From the NCBI GenBank assembly GCA_900617975.1, contig UZAE01012036.1, forward strand, positions 1 to 23,428: a DNA stretch of 23,428 nucleotides. The letters are read 5' to 3'. Every line of letters begins with the position of its first letter. Position 1 is the first letter of the stretch. The notes beneath the pieces are model-generated. The model ran no database searches, was not told the DNA's origin, and worked only from the letters and a program-made list of their open reading frames with translations. This DNA comes from Rodentolepis nana (lineage: Eukaryota > Platyhelminthes > Cestoda > Cyclophyllidea > Hymenolepididae). Shown piece by piece: positions 1-12,500 of the stretch. Position numbers and translations under genes: made by a program.

Positions 1-181
1 GTACTCACCTCACCTTTTTCTACCTTTTCTACCTTCGTCTACGAAACACTCTTCTGTTCACCTCCCCCACCCCTTCTCGACTTTTTATCACTTTGATGTT
101 CTATCCCCTCGGTGAAGCCTGAAGTCAACTAAAGGGCTAATGATAGCCATCAAAACGTCGGCCATTTGATATAAATAAAAA
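1..181 (+). repeat. SINE-like interspersed repeat, copy A (5' end cut by window edge)
   Basis: This is the 3' portion of a repeat that recurs at 239-599, 11388-11655 and 21135-21458. It starts in the pyrimidine-rich middle of the unit (repeated CTACCTTTT-type runs). It then has the conserved GAAGTCAACTAAAGGGC stretch and the small palindrome at 141-152, and ends in an ATATAAATAAAAAA tail. Orientation matches the copy at 21135. The 5' part lies outside the window, so no target-site duplication can be checked. The first 40 bases are an exact reverse complement of bases in copy B ending at 416, so copies A and B form an inverted pair. No protein is encoded. Confidence 0.8.
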
Positions 182-238
182 ATTTTCATACTTTCACTGT
201 TATCAAATACACATGATTATTTTTAACTAACAGGTAAT

Positions 239-599
239 AATTTATTTATTTATATCAAGTGGCAGGCGGTTTGATGGTTATCATTTGCCCTTTAGTTGAC
301 TCCAGGTTTCACAGAGGGGAAGGAACATCAAAGTGAAAAAAGTTGAGGAGGGGGGGGGAATAGAAGAGTGTTTCAAAGACGAAGGTAGAAAAGGTAGAAA
401 AAGGTGAGGTGAGTACTGTGAAAATAGTCGAATATGACATACAGTGGGATGATGGTAGTTGGAAGTCATAGGTCAATTGCCGGTTAATAGACTTTTTGCC
501 GTATGAGTATACGTTGCCCAAGCCATTTAATAGACTTTTTGCCGTATGAGTATACGTTGCCCAGGGGGGACCACGTGGAGATAAGTCTATCGACATCCC
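239..599 (-). repeat. SINE-like interspersed repeat, copy B, with 10-bp target-site duplication
   Basis: This is a full-length copy in the minus orientation. On the plus strand it opens with the reversed tail (AATTTATTTATTTATATCAAG) and ends at the 5' end of the unit (AGTCTATCGACATCCC). The 10-bp word AACAGGTAAT flanks it at 229-238 and again at 600-609, which marks the insertion boundaries. Variable-length duplications plus an A-rich tandem tail are typical of elements inserted by a LINE reverse transcriptase. The copy is longer than copy D because a 37-bp segment near its 5' end is duplicated (484-563). It also contains a long G run around 349-358. Two open frames here are chance products of the repeat. 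Confidence 0.8.
484..563. repeat. Direct duplication of 37 bp inside repeat copy B
   Basis: The 37-bp segment at 484-520 occurs again without a mismatch at 527-563, separated by AGCCAT, giving a 43-bp period. The unit contains GTATGAGTATACGTTGCCCA. Copies C and D carry this segment once, so the duplication is private to copy B. It may have arisen by replication slippage or template switching during reverse transcription. Confidence 0.9.
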
Positions 600-3500
600 A
601 ACAGGTAATCATAATACTTTAAAATTGGTTCCATTGAGAACAAAAGAAATCGGTTTGCAATGAGAGTAAAATGCGAAGAGGGAAGTGGAACGGTCTCATA
701 TTGAAAGTAAAGTCTGCCTATCAAGGGATTTCACTTGATTCAATTATTGGAATGAAGGTAACACAATTTTCTTAATGCTTAACTCACCTAATGAAATTCA
801 AAGTGCTTGATCCATCACCTGATTTACAGAGCGCATTCTCATCCTGTTTAAATACACAGGTAGGTATGCCATTTCAGTTAATTTTAAGGACAGTGACCTT
901 TTATCAACTGTTAGGGTGTTAAGAGGGAGGGGGGGGGGGTGGATTGAGCTACCTTAAAGTAATAGCATTAACGGCTCAAGGCTTCAGTGTTCACAAATTA
1001 AACAAGAGGTCGGGGTAAGCGGAATGGGCTTGCATGATATTAAACTTATTAGCTACTCTGACAAATAGTATGTTTCCAAATGCATTATCCAGCAGACAGA
1101 TTAGTGTTTATTGTTCTTAATTATCAAGCAGCAATGGGCATATTGTCAAATTTCTTCCTTTTAATCAAAAGGTTTGTTGACACAATGCTAAATTGTTTTA
1201 AATGTTTGCTCATCGGATTTTCTTACGACTAAAGAATTAATGAGGAGTTATCTTTGTTTCTCACACTGTCCACTCAAATCACAAACCCCTTCAATTTATG
1301 TAAAAACACCATTTCATCCTTGAAGACATTTTGACGGTGAAAGAGTTATTTAACACTTCCTTATGAATCATTTATAGAGATCTGATGTTTTGCATTAAAT
1401 ATTATTACGAATTTTTCACAAGGTGTTTATTTTCTCCGTGTATTTATCACCTTACTAAGTTTTGTCATTTAGTAGAATCATTTTTACCTAGTAAAATATT
1501 AATTGAGAACATTTAATTAGGTTTATCGATTGTTAAAAACGATGATTCTTGTGGTTCTACGAGATGAGTTCCTTGTACAACCTATGACAAGCCTGAAAAC
1601 CTAGTCCGTGTTTCAGCAAATTTAATTATGACATCAAAATACACGAACGAAAATAGGTTAAAAACAATAATTTTCCCTTGTGGCGGGGAGAGGTAAATTT
1701 CGATTAATAATTTCAACTTCCTTTATTCTCTTACGCATCCTAACCACCTTACCGCAGTCTATGCTGCCCTCCGGGGAAAACTGAGCAATAGAGCTGTCTT
1801 GGAACAAGATCGAAAATAACAAAAAAGCTGTTAGGCAATTTTCCCTTTCCTTTGAACGATTTCTAATTAGTGAAGGCTGACTTATGAAATAATGTATTTC
1901 TAAGGGAGAAGTGACCAAAACAGGCAATAGAATACAATCTGATGATAAACACATATATCACCATTGGACTGTATTTAATTATACAACACTATCTTGTAGG
2001 TCAACTGTATTTGTGCCGTTGCAGGTTAACAACACATACAAGCTCTCCATCTTGCCAATTTATCATCTTGTTATGGTATCTGAAGTTTACTTCCATCAGT
2101 AAGGTTTCCTTAATATTAAGTAGTAGATCGGAAAATAATATGCATATATATATATTTAAAGCCCATTTTCTCCTAATTACAATGTCACCGCTCTTACTAA
2201 CGGTAGGTTGCTCTTGTTAAAAATAACGCCAAATTATTTTCACTCGCTCCTAGGATATAACCCACTTTATTTAATCATATTCATGTGGCATTCCACTTAT
2301 ACGTGACGTAAAGTAGTGAAAACGAAATTGTTGAGCATCGTACAATTGTGAAATCCTGAAGAAAAAACTTTAAATGTGTTACAAAAACTGCTTTTTATTT
2401 TAACAGAACACACATTTTCACTCATTGAAAGAAAATAAATCAATTAACAACCAAATCCAAAGGCGTAATGAAAGAGGCCAATTTTTATTTGAATTTTGAT
2501 TTCTTGTTCAACGTTTTTTAGTTAATAATAGTTTTACCAAACACTATCTCAGAATTTAAATTTTATCAATGGATTTCTGGTTGAGCTTTCTGAATGGTCA
2601 TTTATGCCGATTTAGGTGATTCCTCCCCAAGCCTGAGAAAACATGATAATGAACCTGCATGAATATGATATGCTTGCAGGGTCCAACACAGCAGAACTCA
2701 TTAGAGTTCACCTACTAATCACTTTGGGCTTTATTTAATTCAATTATAAGCATATTATGAAGAGCTTATTGAAGAAATTTATTTGAAACCATCTAGAGAG
2801 TAGTAAATTGTTCATTTTTCGGAAAATTGACCATAAAGGCATCTTTTATTTACAGAATCGAAAAGTTTTACAATTTTCTAGGATGTGAACGCATGTAAGA
2901 ATGGAGCCTTCATGACGAAAAACTCGAATCCCACCACCCTCTATATCAGTTAGACTTAACAGGTCCTGTCCCCTGTCCCACTCATTGGGTGTGCACCTCA
3001 GGAGTATGGTGACCACTGCGTAGAGAAATTGAGTGTACTAAGTATTAAAACCCATTTGAACAAAAAAGTTACCTATTAAAACCGTTATCTGTAGAATGGG
3101 GCTCTTTACGCTTTTACTAAAAACCTATTTCCAAATCACCTTAGAGTAATTATAATAACGACTGCCAGATAAGTCGCATACCAAAATTGACAGTGGTGAA
3201 AGGGATTTCGCTTCCTATTCATATTGCATAGTGACAAATAATCAAAAGATAAATCAGGTAGCTTCAAATAATTAACAATCGATATTGTTTTGAATTGAGC
3301 TTTGAAAAGAAATGTATCGGAAATTCCATTTGAAGATAGCCCCAGAGCCTTCGCTGAAACTACAGCCTTTGTTAGTACATCCACTTTTCTGTATAACCTT
3401 AGAAATTAAACAATAAGAATTTGAGTCCATTAATTAGACAAAAACACATCAAAACTCTGCAGCCAATTTGAGAAGTATAGTTAGCCGTCGAATATGATTG

Positions 3501-6078
3501 ATATCGTTTAAAATACTCGCCATATTCACTACTCCTAATATCGGTAACATTGAGGTACTTCCGTTTGATTGGCAGAAATTTAGCTAACCACTTTAGCCAC
3601 TCATTTTCTCATAACATTACTTAGAAGAGTTGCTTGTCAGAGTGGGCTTGAAAATTTTCCAGTTTAATCAAAGACAAAGGTGACATTAGTGCTTTCTACA
3701 TAGCATGGCCGGTGATTAGAAACTAACTCATTGGGATTGTCCGACCAAAACTGAAATTAAGTGTAATTTCCTCCTTCCAAACAGTTGTTTAGTCTTTTTT
3801 CAACGTCAGAAAACTTAGATACTTATTTGTTTAGTAATAACAGCACAAGAGCATATTGAATTAAATGACTTTAAGTCAATAAGTTCGATTTCAAGTACCT
3901 ATCTCCCGGACTTGGAATGCGGAGGAAGTTTAAATTACATAATTGGTCATTATATGAACTTGTGTTATTTCTCGTCTTTATAACCACGACCTTAACAGCG
4001 TATATTCATGACTAATCATGCATTACGCGAGGTGACGTTATCCGTGTCTAATTCCAATTTTAATTTCGAAAACTTAACTGTCCTACCTCGCAACGTATGT
4101 TCATTTGTTCCTTTAACGCTGACAATTAACTATTGCAAGATTAATAATACACTGCCGATAGTAAAAGTTCTACAAGCATAGCACAAATGGGCCTCCTAAT
4201 ATACACGGCTCTGGCTGCCAAATGCTGGCAATAATTTCAATTCCTGAAAATTTTACTGAGCAGGAGAAAATGAACTTAATAAATCAATATTATGAAACTC
4301 AGTATCCTACCTTTTTCATAGCAGGTTCACTCCTGAAAAGGGGCTTGTTGTCTCACTTGGAGCATCATTTTAAAGTCAACTCTGCTTAGAACGAATGAAT
4401 TATTTATTATAAATTTGAAAACGGCGAAAAATGTCATACATTTAGTCTTCAATTACTCCCCCATGCCACTTTAAAGGAAAAGAATATTTCATTTACATTA
4501 TACTTGCAGGTGTATATCCAATACAAATTGTACAAATCTTCACAATTGTACTTCACGTTTCATAGATCCCTAAAAAAATCATTTTTTTTCAAAATCTTTG
4601 AGTATTGCAAAGGGCATAAAAAGGGTGGGTTGTGAAGGTTGTGGTGCATAAAGTAATTCCATTTTTGAAAACTTCAAATTGAAACATTATTTTACTCTTG
4701 TTATTTTCAAAATTTGAAATAAAAAAGAATTGCGATAGGACGCATTTTGTCTAAAATGCGATTTTTTGACATTGATATTTGAATTTTCAGTTTTAGCGGA
4801 ATTAAGCCCAACAAACATAGATTTTTAGATTTGATGTTGTACTTAATTACACTTGGAAAGCCACTAATACAATTAACGATCTTATCTAAAACAGAGCTGG
4901 AAATCGGCCTCTAATGCATGCCTAAGGTATAAAGAGGGTTCCATCTTTGAATGAGTACTTAGCTTCACTAGAATTCGCTTGAAAAGTAAGTCTTCTCTTT
5001 TCAATTACAACTCATTATGACCTAGCAGATGTAATTAAGCCCTCATTGCGGTCTATTTAAACAAAATGGCGAATTAGAGAGATGTCAGTTAAAAGGGTGG
5101 GTATAGCTTTTACTATCGAACTCACCGATGATAGCGGAAATAAAAGTAAGGGATTTCGTCCTCAAAACCGAAGATTTAATTTTTTTGTGATTGCTGCCAC
5201 ATTTGAAGGCCATAGAAAGAAGATCGTGACGTATGTCACTCTCGAAAAGCAAGCTATACCATCATGAGCATTTTTGTAATAGTTTATTTCACACCTAGCC
5301 CGGATTTGTCCGATAGCAGAAGCAAGTACGCATTAGGCATTGTTCCTATTTAAAAGCTCGGGCAGTTTAATGTATGAGAAACTATGCATTAAACCACCGA
5401 AGACGGTAGAGAGGCCACTCCTAAGCTAGATGATATTGCATTATATTGTGCAGATGACGAAGAAATCCTGCTCATTGGAAGGTTATCATGTTTAGACTCC
5501 CATTTTATGCAACATGCCTCCTCTAAAGGGTAAGGTCGGCCAAAAACCATCTTAGGGCAAATGCTTTACCTGTTTTAGACACCTAAGTGAAATTGCGGAA
5601 TTTTAATTGAACATCGTAGTTAAAAATTAACACCATGAATACTACTTAATTAGATTTGATAAACATCCCGACACCGTCATTTTCAGGTAAGAATTTGCAA
5701 TAACACATTTCGTGTATCATGGTGTCAAAATATGAAAAGAGGAATTTCGAACTAATAATTTTTGATGAAATCTATTTAATTAGGCAGGCAGAATCATAAG
5801 CAGGGCATACTGTATCATCGTAAGCTCAATAAGATATTCAATCACATTAAAAGGCATTTATTTCGATTGTAAAACAGAGAAAAATATATATTTTATTAAA
5901 AAAACAAATGTGAAGAGAAAAATATTCCTTAATCCACTATTTCAAATTTAAGACTCTTCAAATAAGCATTATAACTAAAAAATGGAAGCAGCGTGTAAAA
6001 ATGCAGATAATGCGGTGTCTCTCTTCAAATTCTCTTTCCATAATAGTAATACTAGTATTTCCGTCCAGGTAATTTTAA

Positions 6079-6102
6079 TGTATGTGTGAGTGTGTGTGTG
6101 TA
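6079..6102. repeat. Imperfect TG microsatellite
   Basis: The stretch is an alternating TG tract (TATGTGTGAGTGTGTGTGTG plus flanking bases) interrupted by two A-containing units. It lies in intergenic DNA and has no evident function. Confidence 0.8.
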
Positions 6103-6139
6103 CGGAAACATTTAACTCGGCTATCATTCGGCCATATTT

Positions 6140-6160
6140 GGGGTTCAGGGGGGAGGGGGG
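6140..6160 (+). other. G-rich cluster, candidate G-quadruplex
   Basis: Three G runs (6140-6143, 6148-6153 and 6155-6160) are separated by TTCA and a single A. The 6-base runs can each supply two G triplets, so the plus strand meets the usual requirement for four GGG tracts with short loops. Whether it folds, or matters, is not shown. It stands out only because the surrounding DNA is AT-rich. Confidence 0.45.
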
Positions 6161-7680
6161 TTGCTTTATTACTGTGGTCTGTGTTACCCGTATACAACGG
6201 TGAATTATGGCAAACGCATCGCCTATGAGAGAATTACGAATATCCTCTATGGTGGGGCTGTTATTTCACTAACATAGTAAAAGCCCATTACATGAGGAAA
6301 CAGAGGCTAGTGCAATATTTTAAAAAAAAATTCTTTCCAGAGATGCAGTCACGAGTTCAACTAAAAACCACAGAGCGCTTTCAATAGAGTAAATTTTTGA
6401 ACTGGATTTTATCATCTTCGACAAAAATATATATTAATGATTACTCAAATGAGCGGATGCATAGTTTCAGCTGAGGAAATTTAAATCCTACACTTTCACA
6501 CAATGTTTTGAAGAGACCTGTATTAAATCGAATACCATTGTTGAGAATGAAATTCATATGTGTGTAAATCCAAATAACCCTGACATTTAGAAGAGTTAAA
6601 GTGCCAAAAACTAAACGCTGGAATTATTTTTCCCCGTTGACTCAGAAGAACAGCGATTCCGTCAACGTTACAAGGCCACTGCCCTCTATTTATTAGAATA
6701 AAAAAATCAACCATTTCGATGGAACTCTCTTGGGATGGAACTGACACTTTACAGATAGGAATAAATAGCGTTGGATTCTATGCTAAGAAAGCCCTATCGG
6801 CAAATAAAAGCATAAGATACCATCTTCAAGCAAATTTTGCTTTTTGATTTATTCCATCTTTGCAAGTGCTAATTCATATTTAAAAAAATAGGAGCTTTAC
6901 TTCCTCCAAATCTTGCCACAACATCACAATGAAGACTCAGAGCCAATTAGTCCCAGCTTAAATCAATTAAATATAAAAAGGCATTAGACTGCATAAGCAG
7001 TAGTACACTTGAAAAGCATGATCAATAAATTTGATTCTAAATGCTATTACTTAAATGAAATTAGTAGAAAGATTAAATAAAGCACAAGACCCCGAGACTA
7101 TTAATAGCATGAATAAAGGGAGGGCAATAAGATTTTAATAATTATTAACCTATAAAGGAAGAGAAGTAACCACCTTGCAACAAAAGACACTCAGCCAATG
7201 TCCGCTGGAAACCTGAAAGCGAATTAATCGCGGTATGTTATGTACTAAAGCGAAGTCGCTAGAAAAGCCCATTTCCGGTTTCTCAACAGTAGAGTACCCA
7301 AAAATGGAATTTTCTAGATAAATTGACCTAGAAAAATAGCTGCATATTAAGTTAAGCTGCAGTATAATGAATACTAATATTATTAATATTTTGAATAAAT
7401 GTGAAATTAAGCGGTGCATTAACAGACAAAATTGAATTACCCATCCCATAAGATACTATTGACGTAAAGGTAGTATAAGTGACTTATTTTACTAAAAATT
7501 TCCTCTAGGGAATAATACTATATTTTAAGCAAGTAAATAATCACCACTGAAGCCATTCAAGGCTAAAACAAACTTAAAAGCACAAAATTATAAAAAAGTG
7601 ATTCCAGAATAGAATAGGAGTCTCAAAATACATCATTACAAATACATTAGTAGACATAAAGCAACATGTTTTTCCCAAAT

Positions 7681-9117
7681 CTATTCATTCGTTTTGGACG
7701 GAGTAATTGGCAAGTAGAGTTTAAATTCAGCTGGTAGTTCCGATTCCTTGTAAATACGATCACTAAAAAATATTCGCCGCAGTCTGCAATTCGCATGAAC
7801 CTAAATTTAAAATAACGCGAGTAAGATCAATATTGCTTCTTAGTTCGCAGATAATTGAATCACATTTAAAAAATAAATAATGAACAGCTCAAAAGTTTGA
7901 GAATGAAAAAAATGATTAAACTGGGAGTTTTTATTGTTTTAACATCAATTTTGTGTGAAAATTAATACTACACATAAAAGTAATATAGGCAAATAATAAT
8001 GATCTTGATTAGGGGAATTGGGGTTTCACTTAGATTATTTATAGTTAATAAAACGTATGGCTAAAAGTAAAGAAGAACAAGATGAGAATGAATTATCCAG
8101 TATTATATCAAAGAAAAGGTTATCGTGACTCTGAAATTCGCTTAGGTATTGGAAAGTGACCAAATTTACAGAGCACAATGGTCAATCAAACTTCAAGAAT
8201 AGAATTTCATAGATGAAGGGTATTCATGCAGTCGGAGAAGTGAGTTTTAATATCACTCTTTGGCGGTAAGTATGAAACATAGAACCAGGAACTTTCACAG
8301 TTAAAAAAAGCAACAAGGCATGATATCAAAAACGAAGAACATACTATACGAAATATAGAAATATCTTTTCAAACATGACTAACAAGAATGATAGCCCTCC
8401 ACTAAATTTAACAAGATATAGAATTCGTTTCAAACAATGGCCATATCTATAATTCACCGCATAGGGAAAGAGAACAAAACGAGAAAACTTACCTGGACAC
8501 GAAGAACTTCAACAAAATTTGTCCCATAAGCCCGTTTTGTCAAATCGGCAAGATTTAGCTGAATATGATTCCACTTTTCTTCCATCCTTAGAGGAATTGT
8601 ACAAATAAAGGGTTTGACACGTGTTGTACTCTGAAAATTGCTGGCTCTGAAACGCCTCCTCACGCCTTTGTCATCGAGTATCTAGTGTTACAATGAAAAT
8701 AAAGTAAGAAGTTACGTTCATAAAAGGGTAGAAACTAAAATCATAAAAAATATCTGCATAGTTTAAGAAAGTTACCTGAACTTCAAAAGTGAAATAGCGA
8801 TCCAAGTTCTTGACGATGAGAACAAGAATTGGTAGTTTAATTCCAAGATTCTGTGTAAGATCTGCAGGACAGGTTATGTATGTTGTACTAACATTGTTTC
8901 CGACTAATTCTAAGACTAGGGATTCAATATCACTATCTGTGGTTCTCTTTATATGCCCATTACGAACCTTTTGAAAAATAAATCTGGTTTATAACATGAA
9001 TTAAAAATGAAAAGTAAGAATATTCAAACATACTCGTTTATCCCAGATTTGCAAAGGCTTGGAACCAATGCTAAACAGGATAGATAGAAATCCACTCTGG
9101 AATGTGTTGCGAAACAT
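7681..9117 (-). CDS. CFAP20: Cilia- and flagella-associated protein 20 (CFAP20/BUG22), complete, 4 exons
   Basis: Coding exons on the minus strand are 9117-9034, 8967-8776, 8681-8493 and 7800-7681. All introns are GT..AG and in phase 0 (66, 94 and 692 bp). The predicted protein is 194 aa; the human ortholog is 193 aa. It starts [20 protein letters not shown] and contains [43 protein letters not shown]-like [21 protein letters not shown] and [11 protein letters not shown], all hallmarks of this very conserved family. In characterised organisms CFAP20 is an inner-junction protein of ciliary doublet microtubules and affects axoneme stability and tubulin modification. Only the last residues (ITPSKTNE, then TAG) diverge noticeably from vertebrate forms. 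The start is fixed by the match beginning at Met 1. The 3' UTR is not defined; I see no canonical AATAAA close downstream. NDST is divergent, about 440 bp away. Confidence 0.95.
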
Positions 9118-9560
9118 TACTTGATGAATACAATTGAGCGGTTCCCTTCAAGGCTATTGAATTGAACTTAGCGCTCAATAAGTAGGGCTATGGATAAAAT
9201 GCTTTTTGAATAATTTCAATAAAGTAAATAAACAATTTAATTTCATATGCACTATGGCTTACGCTGAGTGACTTTAGTTGTCAAATCAAAAATTCATTAC
9301 CAATGACCTTTACTACACGAGGGGAATACAAATGTTCTGGATCTGTTCTTATTGAATATTTCATGAAGTGATTTTTTCATTATTCACTTTTCCCGAAGTT
9401 CGTAAGAAAATATTAGAGTCTTTCTTCTATATTAATGTTTTTTACCCTCTTGGTCTCTTTAATTTTAAACGAATCCCCACATTGTTATGTTAAAATTTTC
9501 AAAATTTGTTTTGTTTCATCATTTTTATAGGTCCACAGTTAAAACCGATTGCTCCAGAAG
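9118..9560. promoter_or_regulatory. Likely bidirectional promoter region between CFAP20 and NDST
   Basis: The two start codons face away from each other across 443 bp, with no other gene between them, so both promoters or a shared one should lie here. The DNA is AT-rich, and I cannot point to a convincing TATA box or initiator. Just before NDST, a pyrimidine-rich stretch ends in TTTTTATAG (AG at 9529-9530), which looks like a splice acceptor 30 bp upstream of the start codon. It could end a 5' UTR intron or serve as a spliced-leader trans-splicing acceptor, a process known in flatworms. The location follows from gene layout; the precise elements are inference. Confidence 0.5.
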
Positions 9561-12500
9561 ATGAGGATATATTTTTTACCTCTTTTATTTTTTGTTTTGG
9601 TTATGCTTTTATACCGAACGAATCTGATGGTAGAGCAGCCATTTAGTCTGCCCTATATTCTTGCCCATAATCTTATAACCATTGCTCCTTCATCACCTCC
9701 TAAAAACTATTCATTCGTCAAAACCCATCATCCTTTGGTTCTTGTTGTCACTGCCTCCGATAAACAGATCTCAGACGACGCTAAATTAATAACCTCAGTT
9801 GTGCGATCACTTCGAATTTCGGTCTTTCCCTTGCTACCTCAATTAGTCTTCACTCAGTTACATCAACTCATTAGCTCAAAATCTTTTCAATTAGTCATAT
9901 TTGAAGACATTCTTATGTATTTTAAACTACCAGTCAAGATAAAGTCTGTTCTTGATGAATATTGCAAATCAAACAATGTAAATATTATCGGCTTTCCAAA
10001 GAATCTAAACACCTTAAAAAACCTTCCTAGCAGCGAAAATCTATCTGAGGTGCGTTTGAAAAATCATTCATGAACTTTAATTTTAGTGATTTCATGGAAT
10101 TTACTATGTCATTCTATCTAGATGGATCCAACTTTTCCACTTCTTGTTAAAAGGTTTACTCGTGGCTCTCCACCGCAGGGCTTCTATCTATCTAGAGAAA
10201 GTGATGTTCTGTATTTAGCTAAAGGAGGTCAAGTTGATACTCGACCTCTAGTTGACCAGGCACCTCCTTGTCGTGATTGGCAACGCACGTCGCCTCGTTG
10301 CTTTCAACACCGACGGGAAGTTTATCCTCAACTTCTGGCTGAAACAGCGAGTTATATCAGCCATTTCTCCTACCTGCTCCCTGGGTTCGACTCCGTCTTA
10401 CGCCGAAGTCATATTCCAGAAGATTTAATTAAAATAGAGGAGCAGAGGTTGGCGCAATCTTTCTCAACTTTTGTGCCCCGAGAAAGCATTGATTCAGCAT
10501 TGTTTCAAACCATAGCCTTCTCTAAAGTATATCCTGGTTATAAGACCGATGTGGAACAACGAAGTTGCGCGTTTGATGATTGCGGTATTGATGGTTGTTT
10601 TGGAGATGATGTGTATCAGGCTCTTGTGCTTAAAGATGTTGGAAAAATCGATGGAATTGAAAGAATACTATTCGCATTTGAACCACTTCAGCATTGGTCC
10701 ACGACACTGCTACTGAGTGACGCGATATGGCACTTTTTGAAGGATATTGCCGTACTTGAATATGGTTAGTGCTGTTAGATACTTTTTTTCGAATAACTAA
10801 GTGTGAAAAATAATATTTCATCGTCTTGTTTGTAGAACTTGGACTTGTGAGGTATATTCACATCGATATTGACGATGTTTTTGTGGCACCTGCTGGAACT
10901 CGAATGACTTCGTCTGATGTTAAAGTAAATCCAACTCTATTTTTAAAGGGGACTTTGAATGTCTCAGTTTAAGCTCATTCATCAGAAACACATTTATGGC
11001 AGGTTGATTTGTAGCTTTGAAAATGTGTTTTTAGTTTTATTCCTGTATCTCGAATATGAGAGTGCCTTCATTTTGTTTACAGCTTATTAAAACGCATAAC
11101 AAATCCATGACATCTAATTGTCGTAGTTACAATAATTCCAAGAAGATCAAAAGGTTTGGAAATAAGATTTTGACGTTAGTTAGACCAATTAGAAATCGAG
11201 TGTTCCTTCTATTCAATAGATGCCAATCTTCTATTCGAATTTGTTATGCCATGTTTGCTGATCAATTTGCTGTTATATATACATCTTCGAATTCAACTTG
11301 ATCATGCATATCTTTTAAACATTACATATGCTTTTTATTTGAGCTTTCCTTAGAACTTATTTGAAACTGCATTTTATCTTCAAAAAATTATATCAAATGG
11401 CAGGCTTTAATGGTAGTTATCACAAAAGCGGAGAGGGGGACAGAGGAGTGATTCACAGATGTAGAAGAGACAGACAGACACAAAGGTAGAGAAAAAGGAA
11501 AGGTGAATACTGTGGAAGTGATCGAACATGACGTATATTCGGGTCATGGTGGTTTGAAGTCAGAAGTCAACTACTGGTTAATAGACTTTTTTGCTGTATG
11601 AGTATACGCTGTCCAGGGAGCATCACGTGGAGGTAAGTCTATCACGCAACCCAGCTTTAAATATGATCCTAGGTATTTGATAAAAACAATTTTTTGACGA
11701 TACGTCAAATTAAAGAGGATCGTAGTGTTTAAAATAAGATACGCAGGTATTGGTACTTGGTAAAATATTTAACGCTGTCTACGGAGATGCAAATCCGTTT
11801 TCCGTAATTCAATTTTTCTTCGAAAATGCAGGTGACTGTCTTTTAGCCCACATGAAAGTTGAGATTGCCCTCGATCAGGTATGGCTGTTGAGTAACAGCG
11901 TTTACTTATGACGAATTTATCTTCTTTGGGTACTTGATAAATGTACAATGTGTTTTGCATGTGTTCTCGTTGGGTGCTATCTTATAATGACATTTTGTTT
12001 GTGGCATTGTTCTGTTTCCAAGTTGTGATTAAAATAGTTTGTTCTTAGCATCTTTGTTGTTCTGTAATTATGTCCTTGAATTACCACAATACTGTTTATA
12101 TAATACTATTGATCAGCGAGCATTTGCATGAAATGGGCCTCACAATGGCTCATTGTCCATTCATTTCTCTCCAATTTTGGGTTTCTCAAGAGCACCATTT
12201 TGTATTTTTCGTATTGCTTCATGTAATCGGGTTTGCTCAAAAGAGGTTCATTGATTTTTTTCCCGCTTATAGTTGAGGTCTTCCTCATGAGCGTTTATGG
12301 TTTCAACTGTCCTGTTACGCGACTGTCCTTTTTAAGGCTTATAAAAACTGCAAGATCTTCTCAAACACCTTTAAATGTCCCTAATCCTCTATCCTTCACT
12401 CAACATAGACTATGCAGTCTTTGCACGGCCACTAAATTAGACGTTAATCGCGCTTAGTTTAGGTTTGGAGCAAACAGTCTGAAACCACTTTGACGAGAAA

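Larger units (their letters stand above)
610..7680. other. Gene-free AT-rich intergenic stretch
   Basis: I find no coding region, RNA gene or intact mobile element in these 7 kb. Open frames (for example 1658-1954, 3136-3384, 5082-5267, 6523-6747, 7150-7449) are short, have biased low-complexity translations, resemble no family I know, and cannot be joined through convincing splice sites. Visible low-complexity features are an 11-base G run at 929-939, a short AT run near 2140-2155, a TG microsatellite at 6079-6102 and a G-cluster at 6140-6160. A segment at 2920-3040 is less AT-rich than its surroundings and could be an old repeat remnant. Distal regulatory elements or lineage-specific non-coding RNAs could be present but cannot be recognised from sequence alone. 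Confidence 0.6.

Noticed and set aside
1930..1960. CTGATGA near 1938 as a hammerhead ribozyme core
   Set aside because: No stem II and no GAAA partner follow. Single matches to this heptamer are expected by chance.
1658..2220. Overlapping open frames on both strands in the left intergenic region
   Set aside because: Translations are of random composition, overlap each other on opposite strands, and lack good splice context or family resemblance.
2918..2945. TCGAATCCC near 2926 as the T-loop of a tRNA gene
   Set aside because: There is no matching stem, no A box at the right distance and no acceptor stem on either strand.
11056..11301. Open frame in NDST intron 3
   Set aside because: The NDST family sequence runs directly from exon 3 (SSDVK) to exon 4 (HLIETQ). 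The frame has no recognisable similarity and its composition is non-coding-like.
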